Source: Gemmatimonadales bacterium
Lineage (GTDB): Bacteria; Gemmatimonadota; Gemmatimonadetes; Gemmatimonadales; GWC2-71-9
Direction of reading: 5' to 3'
DNA length: 51,764 nt
Assembly: GCA_036500345.1 (NCBI GenBank)
Contig: DASYCE010000003.1
Coordinates: 1 to 51,764, forward strand
Shown: piece after piece, positions 43,922-51,764 of the stretch
Layout: every line of letters begins with the position of its first letter
Numbering within the stretch: the stretch's first letter is position 1
Position numbers and translations under genes: made by a program
The notes under the pieces: generated by a model
The model's input: only the letters and a program-made list of their open reading frames with translations
What the model was told of the DNA's origin: nothing
Databases searched by the model: none

Positions 43922-45463
43922 TCACGCCCCCGCGGGCGGACGAGGCTGATCGCTCTCGGGGCGCATCGCAGGAAAGAGGATCACGTCGCGGATCGAACCC
44001 TGATCGGTGAGGAGCATCACCAGGCGATCGATTCCCAGGCCGAGCCCGCCGGCCGGCGGCATCCCGTATTCGAGCGCGCGCACATAGTCGGCATCGATCG
44101 GGTGGGCTTCCTCATCACCCGCGGCGCGCTGGCGCACCTGGTCCTCGAATCGCGCCAGCTGATCGTCGGGATCATTCAATTCACTGAACGCATTCGCCAG
44201 TTCGGTACCGTTGACGAACAGCTCGAAGCGCTCGGTGAGGCGCGGATCACTCCGATGCGCTTTCGCGAGCGGCGAGAGCGGCCGCGGATAGTCCACCACG
44301 AACGTGGGCTGAATCAGCGTCGGCTCGAGCGTGTGCTTGAACAGTTCGTCGAGCAGGCGGGCGCCGGCAAGGTCACGGACCGCATCCGCCGATTCGCCGG
44401 CGTCGCGGAGAAACTGGCGCAGTTGTTCCTCACCCGCTTCGAGGGGATCGAACCCGGCGATGGCGCGGATCCCGTCGACGAATCCGACGCGGGCAAACGG
44501 CGCGGCAAAATCGATCGTCGTTCCGGCGGACGTCACCTGTTGACCGCCACGACATTCCTGCACGACCGCCACCAGCAGCTGCTCGACCATCGTCTGCATC
44601 TCGTGATAATCGGCGTACGCCTGATACCACTCCAGCATGGTGAATTCGGGGTTGTGGGTCCGGTCCATCCCCTCATTGCGGAAGTCGTGGCCGATCTCGT
44701 ACACCCGCTCGAATCCACCGACGAGGAGTCGCTTGAGATAGAGCTCGTCGGCGACCCGCAGGAAGAGCGGCATGTCGAGCGCTCGATGATGCGTCATGAA
44801 CGGATGCGCCGCGGCACCCCCGTACATCGGCTGAAGGACTGGTGTCTCCACCTCGAGAAAGCCCCGCGCATCCAGGAAGCGGCGGATCGTCGCGATCGCT
44901 TTGGCACGCAGGATGAACGTCTGCCGCAATTCCGGATGCACCGCGAAATCCGCGTACCGCTGGCGATAGCGGACTTCGGGATCGGTCAATCCGCCGTGCA
45001 CCACCGTCGTCCCGTCGGCGAGGCGCTCGGTCTTTCCGCGCGGCAGCGGCCGCAGCGACTTTGACAGTAACTCCACCGCAGCGACCGCAATGGTGATTTC
45101 GCCGGTGCGGGTGCGGAACAGCGCCCCGCTCACACCGATATGGTCATCGAGATCGAGCAGTTCGACCAGGTCCCACGCCGCGCCCAGCGTGTCCTGCTTG
45201 AAGTAGAGCTGGATCCGCCCCGACTGATCCTCGAGATGACCGAAGATCGTCTTCCCCTGGCCGCGCAACGCCACGATCCGTCCCGCGACGTCCACCTGCG
45301 GCCCCGCATCGGGCGTGGCATCATTCCATGCCGCGAGCGCCGCCGCGGCGGAATGGCTCCGTTCGAACCGGTATGCGAACGGCCGCACCCCGAGCGCTTC
45401 GATGCGCGAGCGCTTCTCCCGTCGAGCCTCTTCGACATAGGTGCGTTCGAGGGGATCGATCAC
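43922..45463 (-). CDS. lysS: Lysyl-tRNA synthetase, class II
   Basis: A 513-residue synthetase. The N-terminal OB-fold (about 60-165) carries VDVAGRIVALRGQGKTIFGHL. Motif 2 is the block GHDFRNEGMDRTHNPEFTML (about 273-292), and motif 3 is LGLGIDRLVMLLTDQGSIRD (about 474-493). The start is coupled to the prfB stop by an ATGA overlap. prfB-lysS adjacency is also seen in E. coli. Confidence 0.97.
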   Translation of the reverse strand: MIDPLERTYVEEARREKRSRIEALGVRPFAYRFERSHSAAAALAAWNDATPDAGPQVDVAGRIVALRGQGKTIFGHLEDQSGRIQLYFKQDTLGAAWDLVELLDLDDHIGVSGALFRTRTGEITIAVAAVELLSKSLRPLPRGKTERLADGTTVVHGGLTDPEVRYRQRYADFAVHPELRQTFILRAKAIATIRRFLDARGFLEVETPVLQPMYGGAAAHPFMTHHRALDMPLFLRVADELYLKRLLVGGFERVYEIGHDFRNEGMDRTHNPEFTMLEWYQAYADYHEMQTMVEQLLVAVVQECRGGQQVTSAGTTIDFAAPFARVGFVDGIRAIAGFDPLEAGEEQLRQFLRDAGESADAVRDLAGARLLDELFKHTLEPTLIQPTFVVDYPRPLSPLAKAHRSDPRLTERFELFVNGTELANAFSELNDPDDQLARFEDQVRQRAAGDEEAHPIDADYVRALEYGMPPAGGLGLGIDRLVMLLTDQGSIRDVILFPAMRPESDQPRPPAGA

Positions 45464-46564
45464 GCCGCCTTCGCTCCGAATCGCTTGAGGTACGCTTCGA
45501 TGAACCCATCGAGATCGCCGTCCATCACGCGCTGGACGTCGGTCACCTTGAGTTCGGTGCGGTGATCATTCACCATCGTGTACGGCTGGAACACGTACGA
45601 GCGGATCTGGTTTCCCCACGAGTTGTCGGTCTTGGTCGCTTCCACCAGCGCGCGCGCAGCCTCCTGCTCCTCGAGCTTCAGCTGATAGAGCGCCGCTCGC
45701 AGCATCTTCATCGCCACGTCACGATTCTTGAACTGGCTCCGCTCCTGCTGGCAGGAGACCACGGTGCCGGTGGGCATGTGCGTGAGGCGCACGGCCGATG
45801 ATGTCTTGTTGACGTGCTGCCCGCCGGCGCCGGACGCACGGAAGACGTCCATCTTGATGTCTTCCTCGCGCAGGTCGATCTCGATCGTGTCGTCGACGTC
45901 GGGATAGACGAACACCGACGCGAACGACGTGTGGCGCCGAGCCTGGCTGTCGTACGGCGATATCCGCACCAGACGATGCACCCCCTTCTCGGCCTTGAGA
46001 TACCCGTATGCGTACTGACCCTTGATCTCGATCGAGACCGATTTGATTCCCGCCTCCTCGCCGGCCATCAAATCGAGAATCGTCACTTCAAATCCCTTTC
46101 GCTCGGCCCACCGGACGTACATGCGCATCAGCATCTCCGCCCAATCCTGCGATTCGGTGCCGCCGGCGCCGGGGTGGATCGTAAGGATCGCTCCACGGCC
46201 GTCATCCGGTCCCTGCAGCATCGTCTGCAGTTCGAACCGCTCCAGCTGATCGACAACGCGAGCAAGCTCCCCCTGCAGCTCGGCCGCCATTGATTCGTCC
46301 GGCTCGGAGGCAAGCAGCTCCGACAGCCCCGACACGTCGTCGAGTCTCGACTGGAGCTGATCGTGCGGGGTGATCCACCCCTTGAGGGTACGGATTTCTT
46401 CGACCTGCTCTCGCGCCCGGGCGGAGTCCGCCCAGAACGCAGGATCGGCCTGGCGAGCCTCGAGGTCCCGGAGCCGCGCTACCTTGCGATCGAGGTCAAA
46501 GAAAGTCTCGGAGTTCGGTGAGCCGCTGCTTCAACTCGACGACACGGTCGGCCAGATCGGGCAT
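45460..46564 (-). CDS. prfB: Peptide chain release factor 2 with programmed +1 frameshift
   Basis: RF2 of about 367 residues, read in two frames. The first 22 codons run from ATG 46564 to CTT at 46501-46499. Next comes the in-frame TGA (46498-46496) in the classic CTT-TGA-C slip site, and the second frame runs from 46497 to the stop at 45460. The protein has GGQ in ASGAGGQHVNKTSSAVR (hydrolysis) and SPY, where E. coli has SPF, in RISPYDSQARRHTSF (stop-codon reading). The frameshift lets RF2 set its own level. No strong AGGGGG-type element is seen just before CTT. The stop overlaps lysS. Confidence 0.95.
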
Positions 46565-46624
46565 GGATCGAATCCCTGAAAAGAATGCCCAAAGATAGCC
46601 GCACACCGCGCGGCATCGGCATCC

Positions 46625-47341
46625 TTACCCGAAGAGCGAACGCCCCTCTGCAAGAATCTCGTTGAGCGCTTCGGTGAAGTACGGCGTGTTGGCGGCGACG
46701 TCGTGTCCCACCTGCTCGCTGTACTCCTCCCAGCTCTTCCGGATCTCTTCGCCGAACAGCTCCTTCAGGTTTCCCTCCGCGAGCCCGCGCTGACGCTTCT
46801 CTGGATAGTAGACCACCAGGTCCGACACGAGCGCCCGCGCCAACCGCCGGGCCCGCGTCGACGGGTCCTGCTGCAGGAATGGGTTGTTGAACCGGCCAGC
46901 CTGCGACGCCGCGGACGACGGAGGCGGCGCGGCGGCGGGCGGCGGAGCTGGTGAAGTGGCCGGGGCGGCCGCCGCTTCAGCGGGCGCGGGTGGCTGCGGT
47001 GCCGGTGGCGCTGCCGCGTTCCCCATCCCGATCCCGTACGCCGGGACCGGGTCGGCAGCGGGAGCCACTTGCTGGTGGACCGGGATCGCCGGGGGCTGTG
47101 GCGGAGCCGCAGCCGGCTGGTTCGTTGGGGGTGCCGGAGGAGCCTGCGACGGCTGGGGCGCTGTCGCCGGCGCGGCCAGTTCGACCGGAGCCAGTGACGG
47201 CGATGGTGGCGCGGCAATCGGCGGTCGCCGGACCGCGATCAATCCCGAACAGACTGAGCAGCGGGCGCGGACCCCCTGCTCCGGGACCTTGGCCGGGTCC
47301 ACGCGGAACACCGTGGCACATTGCGGGCAGGTAACGTTCAT
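46625..47341 (-). CDS. MJ0042-type zinc-ribbon protein with Pro/Ala-rich linker
   Basis: A 238-residue protein. Residues 2-38 are an MJ0042 zinc-ribbon with C5, C8, C28 and C31 (VTCPQCATVFRVD, RCSVCSGLIAV). About 45-155 is a Pro/Ala/Gln-rich disordered linker. The last 80 residues are a helical domain of unknown type (STRARRLARALVSDLVVYY, SWEEYSEQV). Start ATG 47341 has GAGGAAC upstream. Such proteins in Deltaproteobacteria and Gemmatimonadota are linked to signalling or gliding, but the role here is unknown. It is followed, 7 bases upstream, by the GGDEF gene. Confidence 0.8.
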   Translation of the reverse strand: MNVTCPQCATVFRVDPAKVPEQGVRARCSVCSGLIAVRRPPIAAPPSPSLAPVELAAPATAPQPSQAPPAPPTNQPAAAPPQPPAIPVHQQVAPAADPVPAYGIGMGNAAAPPAPQPPAPAEAAAAPATSPAPPPAAAPPPSSAASQAGRFNNPFLQQDPSTRARRLARALVSDLVVYYPEKRQRGLAEGNLKELFGEEIRKSWEEYSEQVGHDVAANTPYFTEALNEILAEGRSLFG

Positions 47342-47348
47342 CGGTTCC

Positions 47349-48338
47349 TCAAGCGCTGCGGGCGTCGCGTCCGCCGGGGCCGCTCCGGATCTCCATGTCT
47401 CCCCGGCGGCGGTCAACGACGAACAGCGACCCGGGAAGTGTTTTCGCGTAACTCTTCATTTCGGTCGCCAGTTCACTCACCTGCGCTGGATGAGTGAACC
47501 GGTGATGCTGATTGGTGACGACGCCGATCGAGAGCGTCATCAATGGGACCCGGTGCAACTGTCCGCGCCGGTCCTTGCCAAAAAAATACCCTGCTCGCCT
47601 GTCCTGCTCACTGTACTGCAGCGGGATCAGTTCGTCGAACACCGTGAGAATCTCGGCGCAGACCGGCGCGAAGTCGTTGAACGACGTGACAAAGATGAAA
47701 TCGTCGCCACCGATATGCCCCACGAACCCGTCCGAGCCCAGCAGGCCGCGAACAACATCGTGAAGGACGCGGGAGAGGATGTAGATCACCCGGTCGCCAT
47801 CGTAATAACTGTATCGGTCGTTGAATTCCTTGAAGTGATCGAGGTCGGCATAGCACACGGCAAAGGCGCCGCCGCCGTCGAGTCGCCGCCGGATTTCGCG
47901 TTCGATTTCGTTGGTTCCCGGCAGGCGCGTCGACGGATGCACCGCAACATCGCGTTCGGTGCGCACCGTCAGCGCGTCGAGTCGCGCGCGCTGCTCCGCA
48001 GCATCAACCAGCGGAGAGAGGACCTCGTCCGCTCCAGCCTCGTACCATTTGACGATCGACCCGGCGTCGTGCTGGTCGGTGAGGACGGTCATCGGAACGA
48101 TCGCCGTCGACGGATCGCCCTTGAGCCGATGGACCAGCGCAAGACCGTCCTCATGACACGAGCGTTCGTCGATGAAGAGCAGCGCACCTCGCCCCCGCAA
48201 TACCAGCGTGGCGATGTCGACCGGGTCCGCGTGCTGCTCGATCCCGAGCCCGCGCGCGTCGGCCCAGCGCGCGACCAACTCGGGCGGCGGGCGATCAGCT
48301 GCGCCGCAGTACAGGATGACGCGACGCTGATGTGGCAC
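47349..48338 (-). CDS. Receiver-like plus GGDEF-domain protein
   Basis: A 329-residue two-domain protein. Residues about 5-115 resemble a response-regulator receiver: ALLFIDERSC holds the likely phospho-Asp, but the Lys of the KP switch is replaced by SP in VLSPL. The GGDEF domain (about 145-310) has ADLDHFKEFNDRYSYYDGD and the site HIGGDDFIFV (GGDDF instead of GGDEF). No RxxD I-site precedes it. It may make or just bind c-di-GMP or related dinucleotides; activity is uncertain. Confidence 0.83.
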   Translation of the reverse strand: MPHQRRVILYCGAADRPPPELVARWADARGLGIEQHADPVDIATLVLRGRGALLFIDERSCHEDGLALVHRLKGDPSTAIVPMTVLTDQHDAGSIVKWYEAGADEVLSPLVDAAEQRARLDALTVRTERDVAVHPSTRLPGTNEIEREIRRRLDGGGAFAVCYADLDHFKEFNDRYSYYDGDRVIYILSRVLHDVVRGLLGSDGFVGHIGGDDFIFVTSFNDFAPVCAEILTVFDELIPLQYSEQDRRAGYFFGKDRRGQLHRVPLMTLSIGVVTNQHHRFTHPAQVSELATEMKSYAKTLPGSLFVVDRRRGDMEIRSGPGGRDARSA

Positions 48339-48392
48339 GCCAGAACTCCGGAGGAGGGGCTGACGGCAACGTAGACTCGGCGTTGGAAGCCG

Positions 48393-50033
48393 TCAAATGA
48401 ACCACGCCGCCGCGGCAATCATCAGGTACAATGCGAGCAGTTGGACCCCTTCGAGCCAGTGGGACTCGCCATCGAGAACGATCAGGGCGGAGACGATGAC
48501 GGCCGCAGCCAGCGCCCCGACCTGGAACCCCGGGAAGACCAGGTTCATCCCCGATCCGATCACGCCGCCGACCAGCACCAGAATCGGCGCCACCAGCAGC
48601 GCGACCTGGGTGCTCGACCCCAGCGCGATCTGGATCGCCAGTTCAATCCGCCCGCGCCGCGCAGCAACGATTGCGCTGGCGTGCTCCGCCGCGTTGCCGA
48701 CGATCGGTACGACGATCAGGCCGAGGAACCCTTGCGATACGCCGAGTGATCGCGTCACCGGTCCAATAGTCTCGACCAGAAACTCCGATTCGACAGCGAC
48801 CAGCACCGTGGCAACCGCCAGCACCACGACGGTGATCCCCAGTGGCCAGCGAGTGTGCGGATCCTCCCCTGACGCTGCGCCGGTAAAGATCCGGCGGTGC
48901 GTTCGGAGGGAAAAGAGCAGTGAGGCGAGGTAGATGATGGCGAGGAGGACGGCCACGAGTTTCGACAGGGCCTGGAGGTGCGAATCAGCCGGTGTCCCGC
49001 GCAGCATCGACGGGAGCATCAACGCCGCGACAGCAATCGCGAGCATGGCGCTGCTCATTCCGGCAGCGGTGCGATTGAACTTCAGAATCGGCTGGCGGAG
49101 GCCGCCCGCGAGGAGCGCTGCACCGAGAATCAGCAGCAGGTTGCCGAGGATCGACCCGGTGAGCGACGCCTTCACGAAATCGACGTAGCCGGCATGCAAC
49201 GCAGCAATCGCCACGATTACTTCCGTGGCATTTCCGAACGCTGCGTTCAGCACCGCACTGACCGTCGGTCCGGCATGATCGGCAAGATGCTCCGTGGCCT
49301 GCGCGATCGCCCCCGCAAGAGGAATGATCCCGAGACAGGTCACCGCGAACACCCACCCCGAGCTCACGCCGAGGTATTTCAGTCCCACCGTCAGCGGCAC
49401 GGCGAGGAGGCCAATCCAGAGCACCCAGGAATGCTCTTTCGGCGCAGCAGTTGGAGCCGGTGCTGGACGCGGAGGCGGTGCGAGGCGCGGGCGCTCCGGA
49501 GCCCGGGCTTCGGGAATGTCGTCGATTTCAGGATCGCGTTTCCGCGCTACCGGTGCCGGTTGCACCGGTTGACCACTGCGTTCGCGCGGCGGAGATCCAT
49601 CCCGCCGTTTTCCGGACCGCGCCGCCGGAGGAGGCGCAACGAGTCTGCGTAGCTCTGTCGGTCGAGCCTTTGCCATCGTCAACGCGCGCGCGATCGCGCC
49701 GCGCGGTTCCTTGATCAGGGCGAGAAAGAGATCGTCGCCGTTCGGATCGCGCCCTGCGACGGTCGCCGACTCAGCTGCGGCGGCCAGCGCGCGTTCGGCA
49801 TGGGAGGACAAGGCATTCGATGTCTCGCCTTCGCCGGCTGGACGCGGTGCTCGCCGGCTCGCGATGATCGTCCGGAATTCGTCGGCGGAAATCCCCGCCT
49901 GCACCAGCGCCTGCTGGGCTAGACCATCGTCCAGGAGCCACGCAAGAAAAAGATGCTCCGCTCCCACGAATCCGCTTCCCTGGGCGGTCGACTCCTCCAC
50001 CGCCCGGGTGCGCAGCGTTTCAAGGCTTGTCAT
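48393..50033 (-). CDS. Fusion of Clp N-terminal repeats to a CaCA-type Ca2+/H+ antiporter
   Basis: A 546-residue protein. Residues 1-60 and about 75-132 are two Clp-N (Clp R) repeats; the first keeps GAEH with Glu26, and the second has GDDL where ClpC has GTEH. A charged Pro-rich linker spans 135-200. Residues 201-546 are a CaxA/ChaA-like antiporter with about 11 helices. The two alpha-repeats GNATEVIVAI (267-276) and VGNAAEHASA (445-454) form the cation site. The start is ATG 50033. Antiporters of this family export Ca2+ or Na+ for H+. A Clp-N front is not part of the family as known to me. Confidence 0.88.
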   Translation of the reverse strand: MTSLETLRTRAVEESTAQGSGFVGAEHLFLAWLLDDGLAQQALVQAGISADEFRTIIASRRAPRPAGEGETSNALSSHAERALAAAAESATVAGRDPNGDDLFLALIKEPRGAIARALTMAKARPTELRRLVAPPPAARSGKRRDGSPPRERSGQPVQPAPVARKRDPEIDDIPEARAPERPRLAPPPRPAPAPTAAPKEHSWVLWIGLLAVPLTVGLKYLGVSSGWVFAVTCLGIIPLAGAIAQATEHLADHAGPTVSAVLNAAFGNATEVIVAIAALHAGYVDFVKASLTGSILGNLLLILGAALLAGGLRQPILKFNRTAAGMSSAMLAIAVAALMLPSMLRGTPADSHLQALSKLVAVLLAIIYLASLLFSLRTHRRIFTGAASGEDPHTRWPLGITVVVLAVATVLVAVESEFLVETIGPVTRSLGVSQGFLGLIVVPIVGNAAEHASAIVAARRGRIELAIQIALGSSTQVALLVAPILVLVGGVIGSGMNLVFPGFQVGALAAAVIVSALIVLDGESHWLEGVQLLALYLMIAAAAWFI

Positions 50034-50041
50034 TGATGGCG

Positions 50042-50215
50042 TCAGGGGAGCGGCAGTGCTTCGTCGATGAGCATGATGGGGATGTCGTCTTCCACCGGGT
50101 ACACCAGCCGGCATGCGTGGCAGACCAACGCTTCATCGGGGCCCGTCTGGTACTCGAGGTCGCCCTTGCACTTGGGGCAGACCAGGATCTCGAGAAGTTG
50201 CGGCGAAAGTGACAT
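50042..50215 (-). CDS. Trm112/YcaR-like small zinc-ribbon protein
   Basis: This 57-residue gene reads [20 protein letters not shown], then [23 protein letters not shown]. Cysteines C13, C16, C32 and C35 form a zinc-ribbon, and the tail [14 protein letters not shown] is the hallmark of the UPF0434/Trm112-like family. Its ATG overlaps the era stop by one base (TGATG), and the next gene starts 8 bases after its stop. Family members are methyltransferase partners or lie near lpxK/kdsB in Proteobacteria. The role here is open. Confidence 0.88.
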   Translation of the reverse strand: MSLSPQLLEILVCPKCKGDLEYQTGPDEALVCHACRLVYPVEDDIPIMLIDEALPLP

Positions 50216-51087
50216 CACCTTCCCTCGGTGGCAGGGAGCGGAAAGCCGAATCGCGTGAGCGCGCCGGCGTTTCGCCGCCAGTGCGGGAGGACCTTGAGCC
50301 AGGTTTCCAGATAGACCGGCTCGCCGAGAAGCGCCTCGATCCGGCCTCGTGCGTGACTGCCGATCAGTCGAAGGGTCTCGCCGCGCTTGCCGATCACGAT
50401 CCCCTTCTGCGATTCGCGTTCCACGAACAATGTCGCCCGAATGTAAATCGGAGAACGCCCCTCACGGAACTCGTCGACCTCCGCGGCAAATGAGTACGGC
50501 ACCTCGTCTTCGAGGTACTCGAACGCCGCTTCACGGAGGTACTCGGTCACGAAGAATCGGGTCGACTGCGTGGCGAGGTCATCGGCCGGAAAACGGAACG
50601 CACCGGCCGGCAGGCGCTGGCGCAATTCGGCGAGGAGACCGGCGATCGAGTCGGGGTCCTTGGTTGATGTCACAATGGCGCTCTGCCGAAGGCCGGCGGC
50701 GGTTGCCCGCGGGACGAGATCGCCCTTGGTGTAGACCGGCACGACCGGAGCCGGGAAGGCCGGCGCGTCGGGGACGAGTGTGGCAAAGGAGGGCGCCGGA
50801 GCTTCGGTTGCCGGGTGAAGGTGGAGGACGAGATCGGCGGTCGGGAGTGCGTCGAGCGCCAGCGCCCGCATCCGCTGCTGCATCAGGTACCCGGGGTCGA
50901 GCAAGCCGGGGAGGTCGACGAGTTCGATCTGGGTCGCTGCATCGGTGACAATTCCGGTTACCGGCAGGCGGGTCGCCTGCGCCTTGGGTGATACCAGCGA
51001 GAGGTGGGTGCCGAGGATTGCATTGAGGAGCGACGACTTCCCGGCGTTGGGCTTGCCGGCGATGGCTACTCGGCCGAATTGGAGCAT
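50215..51087 (-). CDS. era: GTPase Era
   Basis: A 290-residue 16S-rRNA-binding GTPase for 30S assembly. G1 is [11 protein letters not shown] (about 11-21), G3 is DLPGLLDPG (Leu in place of the usual Thr) and G4 is TKGD. The C-terminal KH domain includes [20 protein letters not shown]. The G3 and G4 variations are conservative, but distinct from E. coli. It lies downstream of the rRNA operon terminator. A 100-base gap before the terminator holds no gene. Confidence 0.94.
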   Translation of the reverse strand: MLQFGRVAIAGKPNAGKSSLLNAILGTHLSLVSPKAQATRLPVTGIVTDAATQIELVDLPGLLDPGYLMQQRMRALALDALPTADLVLHLHPATEAPAPSFATLVPDAPAFPAPVVPVYTKGDLVPRATAAGLRQSAIVTSTKDPDSIAGLLAELRQRLPAGAFRFPADDLATQSTRFFVTEYLREAAFEYLEDEVPYSFAAEVDEFREGRSPIYIRATLFVERESQKGIVIGKRGETLRLIGSHARGRIEALLGEPVYLETWLKVLPHWRRNAGALTRFGFPLPATEGR

Positions 51088-51186
51088 GGGGTAAGGTAAC
51101 GGGCGTGCGGTATTGGTTCCTAATTGGTGATCAGACTGCGCGTTGCGGTCTCACACATTACGTGAACTTGCAGGGTGCGTTGAGGG

Positions 51187-51228
51187 AAAAGCGAAGCCCG
51201 TCCGACTCGGTTGAGCGGGACGGGCTTC
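51187..51228 (-). terminator. Intrinsic terminator of the rRNA operon
   Basis: On the minus strand an 11-bp perfect inverted repeat, GAAGCCCGTCC and GGACGGGCTTC with a 14-base loop, is followed by GCTTTTCCC. It lies 8 bases after the 5S 3' end, as expected for rRNA operon termination. Confidence 0.85.
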
Positions 51229-51236
51229 ATTGGGGT

Positions 51237-51354
51237 GGCTGACGACGGTCTACTCTCCCACCACCTCGCGATGGTAGTACCATCGACGCTACGGGGCTTA
51301 ACTGCCGTGTTCGGAATGGGAACGGGTGTGGCCCCCGCGCGCTGGTCGCCAGCC
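51237..51354 (-). rRNA. rrf: 5S ribosomal RNA
   Basis: The minus strand has the conserved 5S core CCCATTCCGAACACGG, and a 10-bp terminal helix pairs GGCTGGCGAC at the 5' end with GTCGTCAGCC at the 3' end. Length is 118 nt. It lies just downstream of the 23S end, followed by a terminator. Confidence 0.95.
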
Positions 51355-51427
51355 ATAACTTGGCTGAAAACAACGGAAGGGAGGGATGTTGTGCATGGGA
51401 AGGTACCGAAAACCTAAAAAAATGGGG

Positions 51428-51764
<337 letters not shown>

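Noticed and set aside
48362-48394. Terminator downstream of the antiporter gene
   Set aside because: gacggc...gccgtc pairs over the stop codon, but the stem is interrupted and no T-run follows.

Overview
The window looks like core chromosome of a high-GC Gram-negative (diderm) bacterium, most likely a member of the Gemmatimonadota. This is inferred from the gene mix, not from a search. A full lipid A and outer-membrane gene set (lpxD, a fused lpxC-fabZ, lpxA, lpxB, lpxK, bamA, ompH/skp, lolCDE-type genes) sits with genes better known from Firmicutes (mcsA-mcsB-clpC arginine-phosphorylation proteolysis, bacillithiol gene bshC, a DUF512 radical-SAM gene next to der). No insertion sequence, prophage, CRISPR array or plasmid gene was found. 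Coding density is very high, and many neighbours overlap by 1 to 4 bases.

Layout. (1) 1-2240: the 3' part of a sortilin/VPS10-like beta-propeller gene with a Gly/Arg-rich tail, a small exported Gly-rich protein, and tRNA-Arg(CCT). (2) 2424-4492, minus: surE, pcm and a dedA-family gene. (3) 4529-10935, plus: seven translationally coupled genes (HAD hydrolase, nucleotidyltransferase, ATP-grasp enzyme, class III aminotransferase, CDP-alcohol phosphatidyltransferase, Gfo/Idh/MocA oxidoreductase, flippase-like membrane protein). Together they look like an undescribed pathway that builds, CDP-activates and transfers an amino-alcohol or amino-polyol headgroup to a lipid. (4) 10941-15703, minus: merR-like regulator, gpsA, plsY, der and a DUF512 radical-SAM protein. 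(5) 15824-20012: an MscS channel, a small membrane protein, tRNA-Gly(CCC) followed by two exact 62-bp tandem repeats that copy its 3' end, and a TPR lipoprotein-like or exported protein.

(6) 20154-46564, minus: a very long, nearly gapless array read prfB, lysS, lolC/E, lolD, mcsA, mcsB, clpC, bamA, ompH, lpxD, lpxC-fabZ, lpxA, a GnnA-like oxidoreductase, lpxB, a DUF374 acyltransferase, lpxK, glutamate dehydrogenase, rlmH, bshC, murJ, uvrC, thrC. It joins translation termination and charging, lipoprotein export, protein quality control, outer-membrane assembly, lipid A synthesis and peptidoglycan precursor flipping. (7) 46625-51087, minus: an MJ0042-type zinc-ribbon protein, a receiver-GGDEF protein, a cation/proton antiporter with Clp N-terminal repeats fused at its front, a Trm112-like 57-residue zinc protein, and era. 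(8) 51187-51764, minus: the end of an rRNA operon (terminator, 5S, 3' end of 23S).

The two strongest candidates for something new are the seven-gene CDP-headgroup cluster and the Clp-N/CaCA antiporter fusion. The fusion lies in the same neighbourhood as a complete McsA-McsB-ClpC phosphoarginine system, whose ClpC uses the same type of N-terminal domain to read phosphoarginine.
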